Origin: Gammaproteobacteria bacterium
Lineage (GTDB): Bacteria; Gemmatimonadota; Gemmatimonadetes; Longimicrobiales; Gaopeijiaceae
Assembly: GCA_028819075.1 (NCBI GenBank)
Contig: JAPPMM010000038.1
Span: 1-64,000 of the forward strand
Direction: 5' to 3'
DNA length: 64,000 nt
The position numbers and the translations under genes are program-made. Below, piece after piece: positions 18,167 through 26,912 of this stretch. The notes under the pieces are model-generated. The model made no database searches, had not been told where the DNA came from, and worked only from the letters and a program-made list of their open reading frames with translations. Every line of letters begins with the position of its first letter. Within the stretch, counting starts at the first letter, position 1.

Positions 18167-19830
18167 GGCCGGAACTGCGCTTCGTCCTCGCCATCTTTCT
18201 GATGGTCGGCGTCCTGTTCGGAACCAACCTGCTTTTTCCGCCGCCCCCCGCCCCGGAGGCGCCGGTACCCGCGGCCGTGGAAAGCGAGCCCGAACCGGCG
18301 GAGCCGACTGAGCCTGCGGTCTCGCCGAACAGCGGGATCGCGGCCGCGGCGCCGGATCCGCCGGTAGTGCCGGAGCGCCGGATCCGCGTCCGGGGACCGC
18401 TCTACGAATTCGAGTTCAGCAACTACGGGGCACAGCTCCATTCCGCGATGCTGCCGGGGTTCAGATCGTTCGCGGACGACGGTCCCGTACAGCTTCTCCT
18501 GCGCAACGGGCCGGGCGCGCTCGGCAGCCGGGTCGCGGTCGCCGGAGACACCCTCGATTTCTCCGTGGTGCCGTTCGAAGTGTCTCCTGCCGAGGGACTT
18601 GCGCTGGTCGAGGGAGATGACCCGCAGGAGTTGAGCTTCACCTTCCGCAGTCCCGATGGGCGGACCGGTTTCGAGATTCACTACCGTTTCGACCCCGACT
18701 CGTACCTGATCGACGTCCGCGGGCGCGTTCTCGGGGTTGATCGGGGTCTTCTGCTCACCGACCTGGGCGAGGGACTGGCGTTCAACGAAGCACGCCCCGC
18801 GGATGATGAACAGGCGCTGGCCTACGTGGTCAACCATACCCAGGACGGCATCCGGCAGCGGCCGCTCAGGAATTTCGAAGAGGATCGGGTCGAGGACGGT
18901 CCGCTGCTGTGGGTCGCGCTCAAGAGCAAGTATTTCCTGGCGGCCCTGCTGGCCGGGGAGGACCGGGAGACGGAGCGTTTCCTGGGCGGGGTGTTCGCGC
19001 GGCGCCCGGTCGACCTGTACGGCGGAGAGGAGCCGCGGGTATCGGTAACCGCGGCGCAGAGCCTCCTGCCCGACGATTCGTTCGCCTACCAGATCTACCT
19101 GGGGCCGCAGGACTTCACCCGGCTGAGGGCGATCGGCGGCGACCTGGAGGATGTAAACCCGGTCGGCTGGAGGTGGCTGCGGCCCGTCATCCAGCCGTTC
19201 GCAGCGATCATCACCACCATCCTCATCTACCTGCACAACCAGTTGGGCTGGGGCTATGGATGGGTGTTGATCCTGTTCGGGGTCATGATGCGCGTCGTGC
19301 TCTTTCCGCTGAACCAGAAGGCCATGCGCGCGCAGCTGAGGAACACCGCGGTCGCGCCCATGGTCAAGGAAATCCAGGCCAAGTACAAGAACGACCCGGA
19401 ACGGCAGCAGAAGGAGATGATGAAGCTGTACAGGGAACACGGATTCAATCCGCTGGCCGGATGCGTTCCCATGCTCATCCCCTTCCCGGTGCTCATCACG
19501 CTCTTCTTCGTCTTCCAGAACACCATCGAGCTTCGCGGCGTCTCCTTCCTCTGGCTCCCCGATCTCTCCGCCCCGGATCCCCTTTACCTGCTTCCCGTCT
19601 TCCTGGGCTTATCCATGTTCCTGCTGCAGTGGGTGAGCATGCGTACGATGGATCAGGTGAACCCCCAGATGAAGATGATGCTGTGGTTCATGCCGATCTT
19701 CATGGTTTTCATCTTCTTCCAGTTGGCCTCGGGGCTGAACCTCTACTATGCGACGGCCAACATCGCCACGTTGCCCCAGCAGTACTGGATCGCAAGGGAG
19801 CGGCAGAAGGCGAAGAACAAGGCATCCTAG
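18163..19830 (+). CDS. yidC: Membrane protein insertase YidC
   Basis: A 555-residue inner-membrane insertase. The N-terminal membrane anchor (~4-22) is followed by a Pro/Glu/Ala-rich linker and a large periplasmic domain (~65-330). The conserved five-helix core begins near residue 340 and contains the loop [20 protein letters not shown] and the motif [18 protein letters not shown]. The periplasmic domain indicates a Gram-negative type YidC. The start ATG at 18163 overlaps the yidD stop (ATGA). It lies in the rpmH-rnpA-yidD-yidC-mnmE string. Confidence 0.96.
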   Translation: MRPELRFVLAIFLMVGVLFGTNLLFPPPPAPEAPVPAAVESEPEPAEPTEPAVSPNSGIAAAAPDPPVVPERRIRVRGPLYEFEFSNYGAQLHSAMLPGFRSFADDGPVQLLLRNGPGALGSRVAVAGDTLDFSVVPFEVSPAEGLALVEGDDPQELSFTFRSPDGRTGFEIHYRFDPDSYLIDVRGRVLGVDRGLLLTDLGEGLAFNEARPADDEQALAYVVNHTQDGIRQRPLRNFEEDRVEDGPLLWVALKSKYFLAALLAGEDRETERFLGGVFARRPVDLYGGEEPRVSVTAAQSLLPDDSFAYQIYLGPQDFTRLRAIGGDLEDVNPVGWRWLRPVIQPFAAIITTILIYLHNQLGWGYGWVLILFGVMMRVVLFPLNQKAMRAQLRNTAVAPMVKEIQAKYKNDPERQQKEMMKLYREHGFNPLAGCVPMLIPFPVLITLFFVFQNTIELRGVSFLWLPDLSAPDPLYLLPVFLGLSMFLLQWVSMRTMDQVNPQMKMMLWFMPIFMVFIFFQLASGLNLYYATANIATLPQQYWIARERQKAKNKAS

Positions 19831-19872
19831 GCCGGAGGCGCTTGCCGGCCAGGCGTGGTACAGGGAGCAGGA

Positions 19873-21345
19873 TTGACGGACACCATCGTTGCAGCGGCCA
19901 CCCCGCCGGGGCCCGGCGCCCTCGCAGTGGTGCGCATCTCCGGGCCGGGCGCCTTTTCCCTCAGAAGCGCGCTTGCGCCGGATCTTCGTGCCCCAGCGCA
20001 CCGGCGAGCGATGCTGGCGGGACTGCACGACCCGGAGACGGGAGAGCTCCTGGACCGGGGAATCGTCACCAGCTATCCGGCGCCCGCCAGCTACACCGGA
20101 GAGGACATGGTGGAGATCTCCTGCCACGGCGGATATCTCATCCCGGGCCTCCTCGTGGAACACGCGCTCGAAGCAGGCGCCCGCATGGCGGAGCCCGGGG
20201 AATTCACCCGGCGGGCCTACCTGAACGGGAAGATGGATCTGCTACAGGCGGAAGCCGTGTGCGATCTGGTGGGCGGGCGCAGCCGGGCGCTGCACCGGGT
20301 GGCCGTGCATCAGATGGAGCGTGGGCTGTCGGCCAGGATGACCGCGGCGCGCGAGTCGCTGGTCACGCTGGAGGCACTGCTCGTCCACCATCTGGACTTT
20401 CCGGATGAGGACGAGCCCCCGACGAGCCTCGAGTCAGTAGCCCGCGAGGCGCGGGAGGTGCGTCTCCGGCTGGAGGGCGTGCTGGCCACGGCACCGGAGG
20501 GGGAGCTGCTCAGAGAGGGCGCGCTGACCGTCCTGGCCGGGCGCCCCAACTCCGGTAAGTCCAGTGTTTTCAATGCGTTAGTGGGATACGAACGTGCCAT
20601 CGTCACCGAAGTGCCGGGGACGACGCGAGACGCGCTTGAGGCAACCGTGTCCTTGAGTGGGTATCCATTTCGGCTTGTGGATACCGCCGGGCTCCGGGAA
20701 ACCGGGGAGCGCGTCGAAGCACTGGGGATCGAGGTTGCCCGCCGCTATCTGGCGCGCGCGGACCTGGTGCTGTATTGCGCAGAGAGCGTCGAAGGGGTGT
20801 CCGAGGCGGATCTGGAGTTTCTGGGGGCATGTGATCGGCCGTTTCTGGTTCTCGCAACCAAGGCCGATCTGGCCCGGCGGGGCAACGGTGCCACGCGCAA
20901 GTGCGTCGACGCCGGTGAGAACGGGTATTCCGGATCGGAAGCCGGACCGGACCGGGTCGGCATTGCGAAAGCCGGGCAGCGGGGTCGCCCCCTCGCGGCC
21001 GCTACCGGTCGAAGCGAAGCCCTGCCTCGGCGAATCGCCACCTCCGTGGTCACGGGGGAGGGACTGGAGGAGCTGGGCAAGGTCCTGCCGGGGATGGTCT
21101 TCGGAGGACTGGTCCAGGCGAACGCAGACACGCCGATCGTGACCCGCAGGCGACACCGACGCGCCCTCGAACGAGCAGTAGAGGAACTGAATGCGTTTGA
21201 AGGCGCCCTGGCGGACGGGATTCCGGCTGAAGTGGCCGCAACCCATCTAAGGCCGGCGGAGACGGCGCTGGAGGATATCCTTGGGATTGTTACCCTTGAT
21301 GAGGTGCTCGACCGGGTGTTCCGCGACTTCTGCATCGGCAAGTAG
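19873..21345 (+). CDS. mnmE: tRNA modification GTPase MnmE
   Basis: A 490-residue GTPase that works with MnmG to modify the wobble uridine of certain tRNAs. The N-terminal folate-binding domain starts TDTIVAAATPPGPGALAVVRI. The G domain has G1 GRPNSGKSS, G3 DTAG and G4 TKAD, and the C-terminus is the catalytic FCIGK. A TTG at 19873, preceded by AGGGAGCAGGA, is the likely start; a GTG at 19855 would add six residues. Between G4 and G5 there is a low-complexity stretch (about 20875-21030) that looks longer than usual by some 20-25 residues. Confidence 0.94.
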   Translation: MTDTIVAAATPPGPGALAVVRISGPGAFSLRSALAPDLRAPAHRRAMLAGLHDPETGELLDRGIVTSYPAPASYTGEDMVEISCHGGYLIPGLLVEHALEAGARMAEPGEFTRRAYLNGKMDLLQAEAVCDLVGGRSRALHRVAVHQMERGLSARMTAARESLVTLEALLVHHLDFPDEDEPPTSLESVAREAREVRLRLEGVLATAPEGELLREGALTVLAGRPNSGKSSVFNALVGYERAIVTEVPGTTRDALEATVSLSGYPFRLVDTAGLRETGERVEALGIEVARRYLARADLVLYCAESVEGVSEADLEFLGACDRPFLVLATKADLARRGNGATRKCVDAGENGYSGSEAGPDRVGIAKAGQRGRPLAAATGRSEALPRRIATSVVTGEGLEELGKVLPGMVFGGLVQANADTPIVTRRRHRRALERAVEELNAFEGALADGIPAEVAATHLRPAETALEDILGIVTLDEVLDRVFRDFCIGK

Positions 21346-21423
21346 GTACGTGACGGAAGGCACCGCGAGAGAGGGCTGTACGGGCTTGGCGCGAACAAGG
21401 TAAGTTGTTGTTAGTAATGATGT

Positions 21424-21429
21424 TATAAT
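21424..21429 (+). promoter_or_regulatory. Perfect -10 hexamer TATAAT upstream of mnmG
   Basis: TATAAT at 21424-21429 stands out in a GC-rich genome and sits in an AT-rich patch (21401-21430). A matching -35 at 17-base spacing (TAAGTT, 21401-21406) is weak. Transcription would begin near 21436, downstream of a possible GTG at 21432, which supports the later mnmG start. Confidence 0.45.
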
Positions 21430-21479
21430 ACGTGTCGGGCCGCTCCGGCGGACGGTACGGGAAGCGCGGATTGCAGATC

Positions 21480-23420
21480 GTGGATAGAACGTACGACGTG
21501 ATTGTGGTTGGCGGAGGCCACGCCGGGGCGGAGGCGTCGGCGGCAGCCGCCCGCCTCGGAACCCGGGTCTTGCTGATCACCCCGGACCTTGCGCGCATCG
21601 GTCAGATGAGCTGCAATCCTGCGATCGGAGGCATTGCGAAGGGCGTCGTTGCCCGCGAGGTCGACGCGCTCGGGGGCGTCATGGGGCGGGCCACGGACGC
21701 ATCGCGCATTCATTTTCGCATGCTCAACCGCTCCAAGGGGCCGGCCGTGTGGGGTCCGCGCGCGCAGTGCGATCGGACCCTGTATTCGCTGGCGGTGCGG
21801 CGAGTGCTGGAAGAGCTGTCGACGCTTGACCTCTTTCAGGACATGGTTTCCGATCTCGTGCTTCGGGGCGACCGGATTGCCGGCGTGCGTACGCGCACCG
21901 GACTCGAGTTCAGGGCCCCGGCCGTGGTCATCACGACAGGGACATTCCTTCGGGGCCGCATTCATGTCGGCCTGGCGGGCGGGGTGGAGGGAGGGCGCGC
22001 CGGAGAGGAGGCCTCGGTCGAGCTGGCCTGTGCGCTCGAGGGTCGCGAGTTGGAGGTGGCGCGTTTCAAGACGGGTACGCCGCCCCGCATCGATGGCCGG
22101 TCCGTGGACTACGGCAAGCTGGAGGAGCAACCGTCGGAGCCCGGGGCTCGCTTCTCGGCGTTCGTGAGAGAGGAGTTTCCGGGCGAGCGTCCCTGCTGGA
22201 TTACGTGGACGGGGAAGGAACTCAGGGACATCGTGCAGGAAAACCTCGAGCGGAGCGCGCGGTTCGGTGGGTCCATCGCGGGCCGGGGGCCGCGGTACTG
22301 CCCGTCCATCGAAGACAAGATCGTCCGGTTTCCCGACGCACGCGGGCACCAGGTGTTTCTGGAGCCTGAGGGGTTGGACACGACCGAACTCTATGTGAAC
22401 GGTTTGTCGACCTCCTTGCCTCCCGAAGTGCAACTCCGGTTCCTTCGGAGCGTGCCGGGGTTGGAGCGGGTGCGCATGACCCGTAGCGGGTATGCGATCG
22501 AGTACGACTACTTCCTTCCGCATCAGCTGCGGCACACGCTGGAGGTGAAGTCGGTAGAGGGGCTCTTCTTCGCCGGGCAGATCAACGGCACGACCGGCTA
22601 CGAAGAGGCCGCGGGACAGGGGTTGGTGGCCGGTGCAAACGCCGGCCTGGCCGCCCTGGGGGAGGCACCCCTCATTCTGGAGCGCGACCAGGCGTACATT
22701 GGCGTGCTGATCGACGACCTTGTCACCAAGGGGGTGGATGAACCCTATCGACTCTTCACCTCGCGTGCGGAGTTTCGGCTGCTGCTCCGCCAGGACAACG
22801 CGCTCTCGCGCCTGGGACCGGTGGCGCGCGAAAGGGGTCTGTTATCGCCCAGCCAGGCCCGGGTGCTTGAAGAACGCCTGGAAACGGAAGGACGTCTGAT
22901 CGAGTGGTTTCGATCGACGCGCCTGAAGCCCGAGCAGGTGAACGACGCTTTGGCGGAAGCGGGGTCGAGCCCATTGCGCACTCCCGCACGGGCGGTGGAG
23001 TTGTTGAGAAGACCGGAGGTGAGTTCGGACGCGCTGATTCGGGCGGCAAATGCGTCGTTTGTTGACGAGGGTTGGGAGGAGGCGCTGCTGGCTGTCGAGG
23101 TCGACCTGAAGTACACGGGATATGTGCAGCGCGAGCGGGATCGAGCGGCCGCTCTTCGGGCGCGAGCGGCATTCCGCATCCCGCAGGACATCGTGTACGA
23201 AGGATTGGTGACGCTGTCGCACGAAGCCCGCGAAAGGCTCGATCAGGTCCGACCGGCCACACTGGCGCAGGCCTCGAGGGTCTCGGGTGTCTCGCCGGCA
23301 GATCTTCAGAACCTCGTCATGGAGATCCGGAAGCAGGGGAGCGTCGCTCCAGAACGTTTCACGGGAAACATGACGGTGAAACAACATCGTGGAACGGACG
23401 GTGTTTCACGGGAAACATGA
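21480..23420 (+). CDS. mnmG: tRNA uridine-5-carboxymethylaminomethyl modification enzyme MnmG (GidA)
   Basis: A 646-residue FAD enzyme, partner of MnmE in wobble uridine modification. The dinucleotide-binding motif is DVIVVGGGHAGAEA, followed by the family block QMSCNPAIGGIAKG; GQINGTTGYEEAAGQG lies in the middle. The GTG at 21480 places the motif near the N-terminus; a GTG at 21432 would precede the expected transcription start. The C-terminal tail (about 25 residues, from APERFTGNM onward) looks like an extension created by two parS-type repeats, which are read here as protein. The stop overlaps the next gene's ATG. Confidence 0.95.
   Translation: MDRTYDVIVVGGGHAGAEASAAAARLGTRVLLITPDLARIGQMSCNPAIGGIAKGVVAREVDALGGVMGRATDASRIHFRMLNRSKGPAVWGPRAQCDRTLYSLAVRRVLEELSTLDLFQDMVSDLVLRGDRIAGVRTRTGLEFRAPAVVITTGTFLRGRIHVGLAGGVEGGRAGEEASVELACALEGRELEVARFKTGTPPRIDGRSVDYGKLEEQPSEPGARFSAFVREEFPGERPCWITWTGKELRDIVQENLERSARFGGSIAGRGPRYCPSIEDKIVRFPDARGHQVFLEPEGLDTTELYVNGLSTSLPPEVQLRFLRSVPGLERVRMTRSGYAIEYDYFLPHQLRHTLEVKSVEGLFFAGQINGTTGYEEAAGQGLVAGANAGLAALGEAPLILERDQAYIGVLIDDLVTKGVDEPYRLFTSRAEFRLLLRQDNALSRLGPVARERGLLSPSQARVLEERLETEGRLIEWFRSTRLKPEQVNDALAEAGSSPLRTPARAVELLRRPEVSSDALIRAANASFVDEGWEEALLAVEVDLKYTGYVQRERDRAAALRARAAFRIPQDIVYEGLVTLSHEARERLDQVRPATLAQASRVSGVSPADLQNLVMEIRKQGSVAPERFTGNMTVKQHRGTDGVSRET
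23355..23370. promoter_or_regulatory. parS-type centromere site 1
   Basis: CGTTTCACGGGAAACA matches the bacterial parS consensus TGTTTCACGTGAAACA at 14 of 16 bases. A lone right half-site GGTGAAACA follows at 23375-23383. It lies inside the 3' end of mnmG, about 640 bases before parA. ParB, encoded nearby, would be the binder. Confidence 0.85.
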
Positions 23421-23431
23421 CGGTGAAACAA
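23356..23431. repeat. 29-base perfect direct repeat carrying parS, period 47
   Basis: The stretch 23356-23384 recurs exactly at 23403-23431 (29 bases each, 18 bases between). Each copy holds a parS-like palindrome (GTTTCACGGGAAAC) and, five bases on, a half-site GGTGAAACAA. Since 47 is not a multiple of three, the two copies lie in different frames: copy 1 is read in mnmG and copy 2 continues into the downstream gene. Confidence 0.9.
23402..23417. promoter_or_regulatory. parS-type centromere site 2
   Basis: TGTTTCACGGGAAACA matches the parS consensus at 15 of 16 bases. Only the central T is replaced by G, which breaks perfect palindromy at the centre. Its last base is the first base of the next gene's ATG, and the mnmG stop follows directly. 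ParB spreading here would cover the start of that gene. Confidence 0.88.
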
Positions 23432-23779
23432 GACGCATCTCGGGAGTTCGACATCGGGTTCCTGGTGGGGGTCCTCGTTGGAGAGGGACATTTCGGTGGA
23501 GATGGGCGGCAGCCGCACGTCACGCTCCGCATGCACACCGACCACAAGGCGCTCTTCGACTGGATCATGGAGCATTTCCCCGGTGGGAAGCTGTACGGTC
23601 CCTATCGGCACGGCGGACGGCAGTACTACCAGTGGATGGCGCGCGGATCCTTCCTGCGGGAACACCTGGTTCCCTTGCTGGACCGGTATCTGGACGAGAG
23701 GCTGGACGCAAAGGCCGCCCACCGCTTCCAGGCGATGAAGGCGCGGTACTTCCCTGATTCGGACGCCGGCGCAGGCTAG
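23417..23779 (+). CDS. LAGLIDADG homing-endonuclease-like protein
   Basis: A 120-residue protein with one LAGLIDADG-like helix, GFLVGVLVGEGHF (residues 14-26), where Glu23 would be the metal-binding acid. A beta-rich segment (HVTLRMHTDHKALFDWIMEHF) and helices ending LDRYLDERLDAKAAHRF follow, consistent with a single-motif, homodimeric LAGLIDADG fold. ATG at 23417 overlaps the mnmG stop (ATGA). Its first five residues are encoded by the second parS repeat. No strong Shine-Dalgarno is seen, so expression may depend on coupling to mnmG. It occupies the place between mnmG and parA where rsmG is common. Nuclease activity is not proven. Confidence 0.75.
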   Translation: MTVKQDASREFDIGFLVGVLVGEGHFGGDGRQPHVTLRMHTDHKALFDWIMEHFPGGKLYGPYRHGGRQYYQWMARGSFLREHLVPLLDRYLDERLDAKAAHRFQAMKARYFPDSDAGAG

Positions 23780-24008
23780 GAGCACTGTCCGGCACGGACC
23801 GGGGACAGCGGGCAGCAAGCCCATGTCAGGATGACCCGCAATCGGGCGCAAGACTCCCATGCCGGCGACGCGCACCCACCTTTTCCGCAAACCTGGGGTC
23901 AGGTAGCTTTCGAGTGCGACCTTTTCCCCCGCGTCCCGAGTCCGACCCAGGCATCCTGCCCTTGTTGTGGAAAAACCTCGCCCCGGAAAGAGCTGACCAC
24001 GGCTAGCC
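23780..24008. other. Non-coding spacer before parA with one DnaA-box match
   Basis: A 229-base interval with no convincing gene. TGTGGAAAA at 23966-23974 is a perfect DnaA box (TTTTCCACA on the minus strand), 35 bases before parA. It may be chance or link parA expression to DnaA. Confidence 0.3.
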
Positions 24009-24812
24009 ATGTCCAGAGTCATTACCATCGCCAACCAGAAGGGGGGGGTAGGCAAGACCACAACTGCGATCAACCTGGGAGCTGCGTTGGCAGTGGCTGA
24101 ACAGCGCACGCTGGTCATTGACATGGATCCACAGGCCAATGCGAGCAGCGGATTGGGCCTCTGGGGCCATGATCAGGTCTCCGGCATGTACGACGTCATG
24201 ATCGGGGGGCGCTCGATCGAGGAATCAAGGGTTCGCCAGCTTCACTTCCCCTATCTGGACATGGTGGGCACCACGCGCGACCTCGCCGGCGCGGAGATCG
24301 AACTGGTAGGTGTAGAGGCCCGCGAATCCGTTCTGCGTGCGGCACTTGAGCCCATTCGCGAGGACTACGACTACATTCTCGTGGACTGTCCCCCCTCGCT
24401 GGGCCTCCTGACGCTCAACACGCTCACGGCGGCCGACTCCGTACTCATCCCGATTCAGTGCGAGTTCTACGCGCTGGAAGGCCTCAGCCAGCTTCTCAAC
24501 ACGGTGCGCATCGTACAGCGGGGGTTGAACACGGGCCTGGAGATCGAGGGCGTTCTCCTGACGATGTTCGACAAGCGGCTCAACCTCTCGAAACAGGTCG
24601 CCCGGGAAGCCCGCGAGTACTTTGGGGACAAGGTCTTCACCAACGCGATTCCCAGGAACGTTCGGCTTGCCGAGGCGCCGAGCTTCGGCAAGCCCATCAT
24701 CGTATACGACGTCCTCTCGGCAGGGGCCCGCTACTACCTCCGTCTTGCGAGGGAAGTCATTCAGCGCACGCAGCACAGGATTACCAGGTCGAGGGCCCGA
24801 GCAGCTTCATGA
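24009..24812 (+). CDS. parA: Chromosome partitioning ATPase ParA (Soj type)
   Basis: A 267-residue deviant-Walker ATPase for chromosome segregation. It binds DNA non-specifically and is displaced by ParB-parS complexes. The deviant Walker A is KGGVGKTTTAINLG, the A' region is LVIDMDPQANASSGLG, and Walker B is YILVDCPPSLG. The protein lacks an N-terminal regulatory domain, as in chromosomal Soj. Its stop overlaps parB (ATGA), and parS-type sites lie just upstream. Confidence 0.96.
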   Translation: MSRVITIANQKGGVGKTTTAINLGAALAVAEQRTLVIDMDPQANASSGLGLWGHDQVSGMYDVMIGGRSIEESRVRQLHFPYLDMVGTTRDLAGAEIELVGVEARESVLRAALEPIREDYDYILVDCPPSLGLLTLNTLTAADSVLIPIQCEFYALEGLSQLLNTVRIVQRGLNTGLEIEGVLLTMFDKRLNLSKQVAREAREYFGDKVFTNAIPRNVRLAEAPSFGKPIIVYDVLSAGARYYLRLAREVIQRTQHRITRSRARAAS

Positions 24813-25726
24813 GCGTTGCTCCGAACACTCGACTCGGACGCGGTCTGGGCGCCCTGCTTGGCGATCATCTCGATCGGCCCGTGGAAGGCGAAGTCGCACG
24901 CCTGCCCCTGGATTCCGTGGGTCCCAATCCCTTCCAGCCTCGTCGTCAGTTCAAGGAGGAGGAAATCCGGGAACTCGCGGCGTCCATCAACGCGAACGGA
25001 TTGCTTCAGCCCGTTCTCGTCAGATCCGCGCCGGAGCCCGAGCATTGGGAACTGGTGGCGGGAGAGCGCCGGCTGCGAGCCGTCACGAGGCTCGGCTGGA
25101 GCGATGTGCCGGCAATCGTCCGCGAGGTGGATGATGAAACCATGCTTGTGCTGGCGCTTGTAGAGAACCTCCAGCGCCGCAATCTCGGCGCGCTGGAGGA
25201 AGCCGAGGGCTACAAGGTGCTTGTGGAGAAATTCAAGCGCACACAGGAGGACATTGCGCTGGCTGTCGGGAAGAGCCGGGCCACGGTAACCAACATCCTC
25301 CGCCTTCTGAAGCTCCCCGTCGAGGTCCGCCAGTTGCTGGGGGAAGAGAAGCTCACGCCGGGACACGGGCGAGCGCTCCTCGCCGTCGACGACCAGGAAT
25401 GGGCCGCCGAGTTGGCTCGAATGGTGGTCGAAGGCGGTTGGTCCGTTCGCAGGCTGGAGGAGACCGTGCGCACGAACCCGACGCGTCCGCCTGGCAATGA
25501 GAACGCGCTGGAGCACCGAAAACGGCGGGCTCGGCCGTCAGAAGCACTGGATCCGGTGCTGCGCGCGTTGCAGGAAGAGTTGCGCGCCGCGCTCGGCACA
25601 CGAGTCGTAGTTCGACGGCAGCGAGGGAGCAAGGGGCGCATTGAGATCCCCTTTCACGATGATCGGGATCTCGAACGTGTCTTCGCGCTGGTGTCGGGTC
25701 GGGAGGCCGCGGATGTTCTGGAATAG
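24809..25726 (+). CDS. parB: Chromosome partitioning protein ParB (Spo0J type)
   Basis: A 305-residue CTP-dependent DNA clamp. The N-terminus (TRLGRGLGALLG) is the ParA-interacting patch. The CTP-binding region includes NPFQPRRQF and the box II motif GERRLRA, and the helix-turn-helix TQEDIALAVGKSRATVTNIL reads parS. A C-terminal dimerisation segment ends near residue 305. The ATG at 24809 overlaps the parA stop. Its sites are probably the two parS-type palindromes at 23355 and 23402. Confidence 0.96.
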   Translation: MSVAPNTRLGRGLGALLGDHLDRPVEGEVARLPLDSVGPNPFQPRRQFKEEEIRELAASINANGLLQPVLVRSAPEPEHWELVAGERRLRAVTRLGWSDVPAIVREVDDETMLVLALVENLQRRNLGALEEAEGYKVLVEKFKRTQEDIALAVGKSRATVTNILRLLKLPVEVRQLLGEEKLTPGHGRALLAVDDQEWAAELARMVVEGGWSVRRLEETVRTNPTRPPGNENALEHRKRRARPSEALDPVLRALQEELRAALGTRVVVRRQRGSKGRIEIPFHDDRDLERVFALVSGREAADVLE

Positions 25727-26465
25727 GAAGTCTCGAAACCGTCGGGCTCTGACGGTCATGTTGCTCGCCGATGGCTCGACGGATGCCCAGAGCTATGAAT
25801 TGACCGCGACCCACGCTGTACTGGTTTCGCTCGGGCTGATTGGACTGCTTTCCGCGGGCTACGCGGCCGGCGTTACGGTGACCACGCATCGCGTGGACAT
25901 CATGTCGGACTCGCTTGCGGTCCAGGCGGAAGGGATTCGGGCGCTGGGCGCGGACATCGATACGGTGGAAGCACGCTACCGGCGGATTGCGGAACTCTTT
26001 GGAGCCCGCCCAACCGCGCTCTCGGACCTGTGGCTTCCGCCGGTAGGGAACGCAGCAAACGCCGGTCGGTCCCTGGTTGACGAAACCAGGCCCACCAGCT
26101 GGCCGCTCACCGAAAGAGGCTTTGTGACCCAGGCCCTGATGGAAGGCATGGTAGGGGAACATCCAGGCCTGGACATCGCTGTTCCCACGGGCTCCTACAT
26201 TCGGGCTGCGGGCGCAGCCATCGTAGCCGAAGCGGGAGAAGATCCGCTCTACGGGCGGTTTGTGCGCCTTGACCACGGCGACGGATACACCAGCTTATAT
26301 GCCCATGCCTCCATGACGTTTGTGGAAAGCGGAGACCTGGTGCGCCAGAACGAGGTCATTGCATTGAGTGGATCAACGGGCCGGTCGACGGCTCCGCACC
26401 TTCACTTCGAAGTCCTTCGAAACAACGAACCCGTCGATCCGTTGACGATCCTTGTGCGACCTTGA
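25713..26465 (+). CDS. M23-family peptidase (LytM domain), membrane-anchored
   Basis: A 250-residue cell-wall endopeptidase candidate. One membrane helix (~30-55, VLVSLGLIGLLSAGYAAGVTV) is followed by a coiled-coil stretch (~60-95) and the M23 domain. Zn ligands are visible in EHPGLDIAVPTGS and in HLHFEV near the C-terminus. The ATG at 25713 lies inside the last codons of parB (14-base overlap). It sits between parB and a bactofilin. M23 peptidases next to bactofilins are known from other bacteria, where they act together on cell shape; the same role here is inference. Confidence 0.9.
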   Translation: MFWNRKSRNRRALTVMLLADGSTDAQSYELTATHAVLVSLGLIGLLSAGYAAGVTVTTHRVDIMSDSLAVQAEGIRALGADIDTVEARYRRIAELFGARPTALSDLWLPPVGNAANAGRSLVDETRPTSWPLTERGFVTQALMEGMVGEHPGLDIAVPTGSYIRAAGAAIVAEAGEDPLYGRFVRLDHGDGYTSLYAHASMTFVESGDLVRQNEVIALSGSTGRSTAPHLHFEVLRNNEPVDPLTILVRP

Positions 26466-26525
26466 TGGTTGCCGGAACCCGCTTCCATTGACTCCACCCA
26501 AACTTCCAGTAAGGGAAACACCAGG

Positions 26526-26912
26526 ATGAGCAAACAGCGCCCGACGTCACCCCCCGCGTCCCCGGACAACACGATTTCGATCATCGGACCCGGGATGACC
26601 GTAGTCGGAAACTGCAAGACCGAGGGGACGATTCGCATCGAAGGCAGGATCGAGGGGGGAGTGGAGGCCGGAAAAGCCGTTGTCGTCGGCAGGAACGGAA
26701 CGGTTGTCGGCGACATCTCCACCCAGGACGCGGTGATCTCGGGGCGACTCAAGGGGAGCCTGAAGATCGCTTCGCGGCTCGAGCTCCAATCGTCCTGTGA
26801 CGTGGACGGCGATATCGACACCCGTCGGATCGTGCTCGAGGAGGGCGCCACCGTCAACGGAACCGTCAAGATGGGAAGCCGGGGCGCAAAACCACCCTCC
26901 TCCCGGAAGTAG
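26526..26912 (+). CDS. Bactofilin family cytoskeletal protein
   Basis: A 128-residue polymer-forming protein. The beta-helix core shows repeated short strands (VVGNCKTEGTIRIEGRIEGG, then VVVGRNGTVVGDIS, SGRLKGSLKIASRLEL). A disordered Pro/Ser N-terminus and a basic tail flank it. ATG at 26526 gives the usual bactofilin length. It is 60 bases after the M23 peptidase and ends the parA-parB-M23-bactofilin string, a setting in which bactofilins are known to organise ParAB or the wall enzyme in other phyla. Confidence 0.9.
   Translation: MSKQRPTSPPASPDNTISIIGPGMTVVGNCKTEGTIRIEGRIEGGVEAGKAVVVGRNGTVVGDISTQDAVISGRLKGSLKIASRLELQSSCDVDGDIDTRRIVLEEGATVNGTVKMGSRGAKPPSSRK

Noticed and set aside
18037..19440. 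A 467-codon minus-strand frame
   Set aside because: It lies opposite yidC, a clear conserved gene, and its translation is rich in Arg, Gln and His without any motif.
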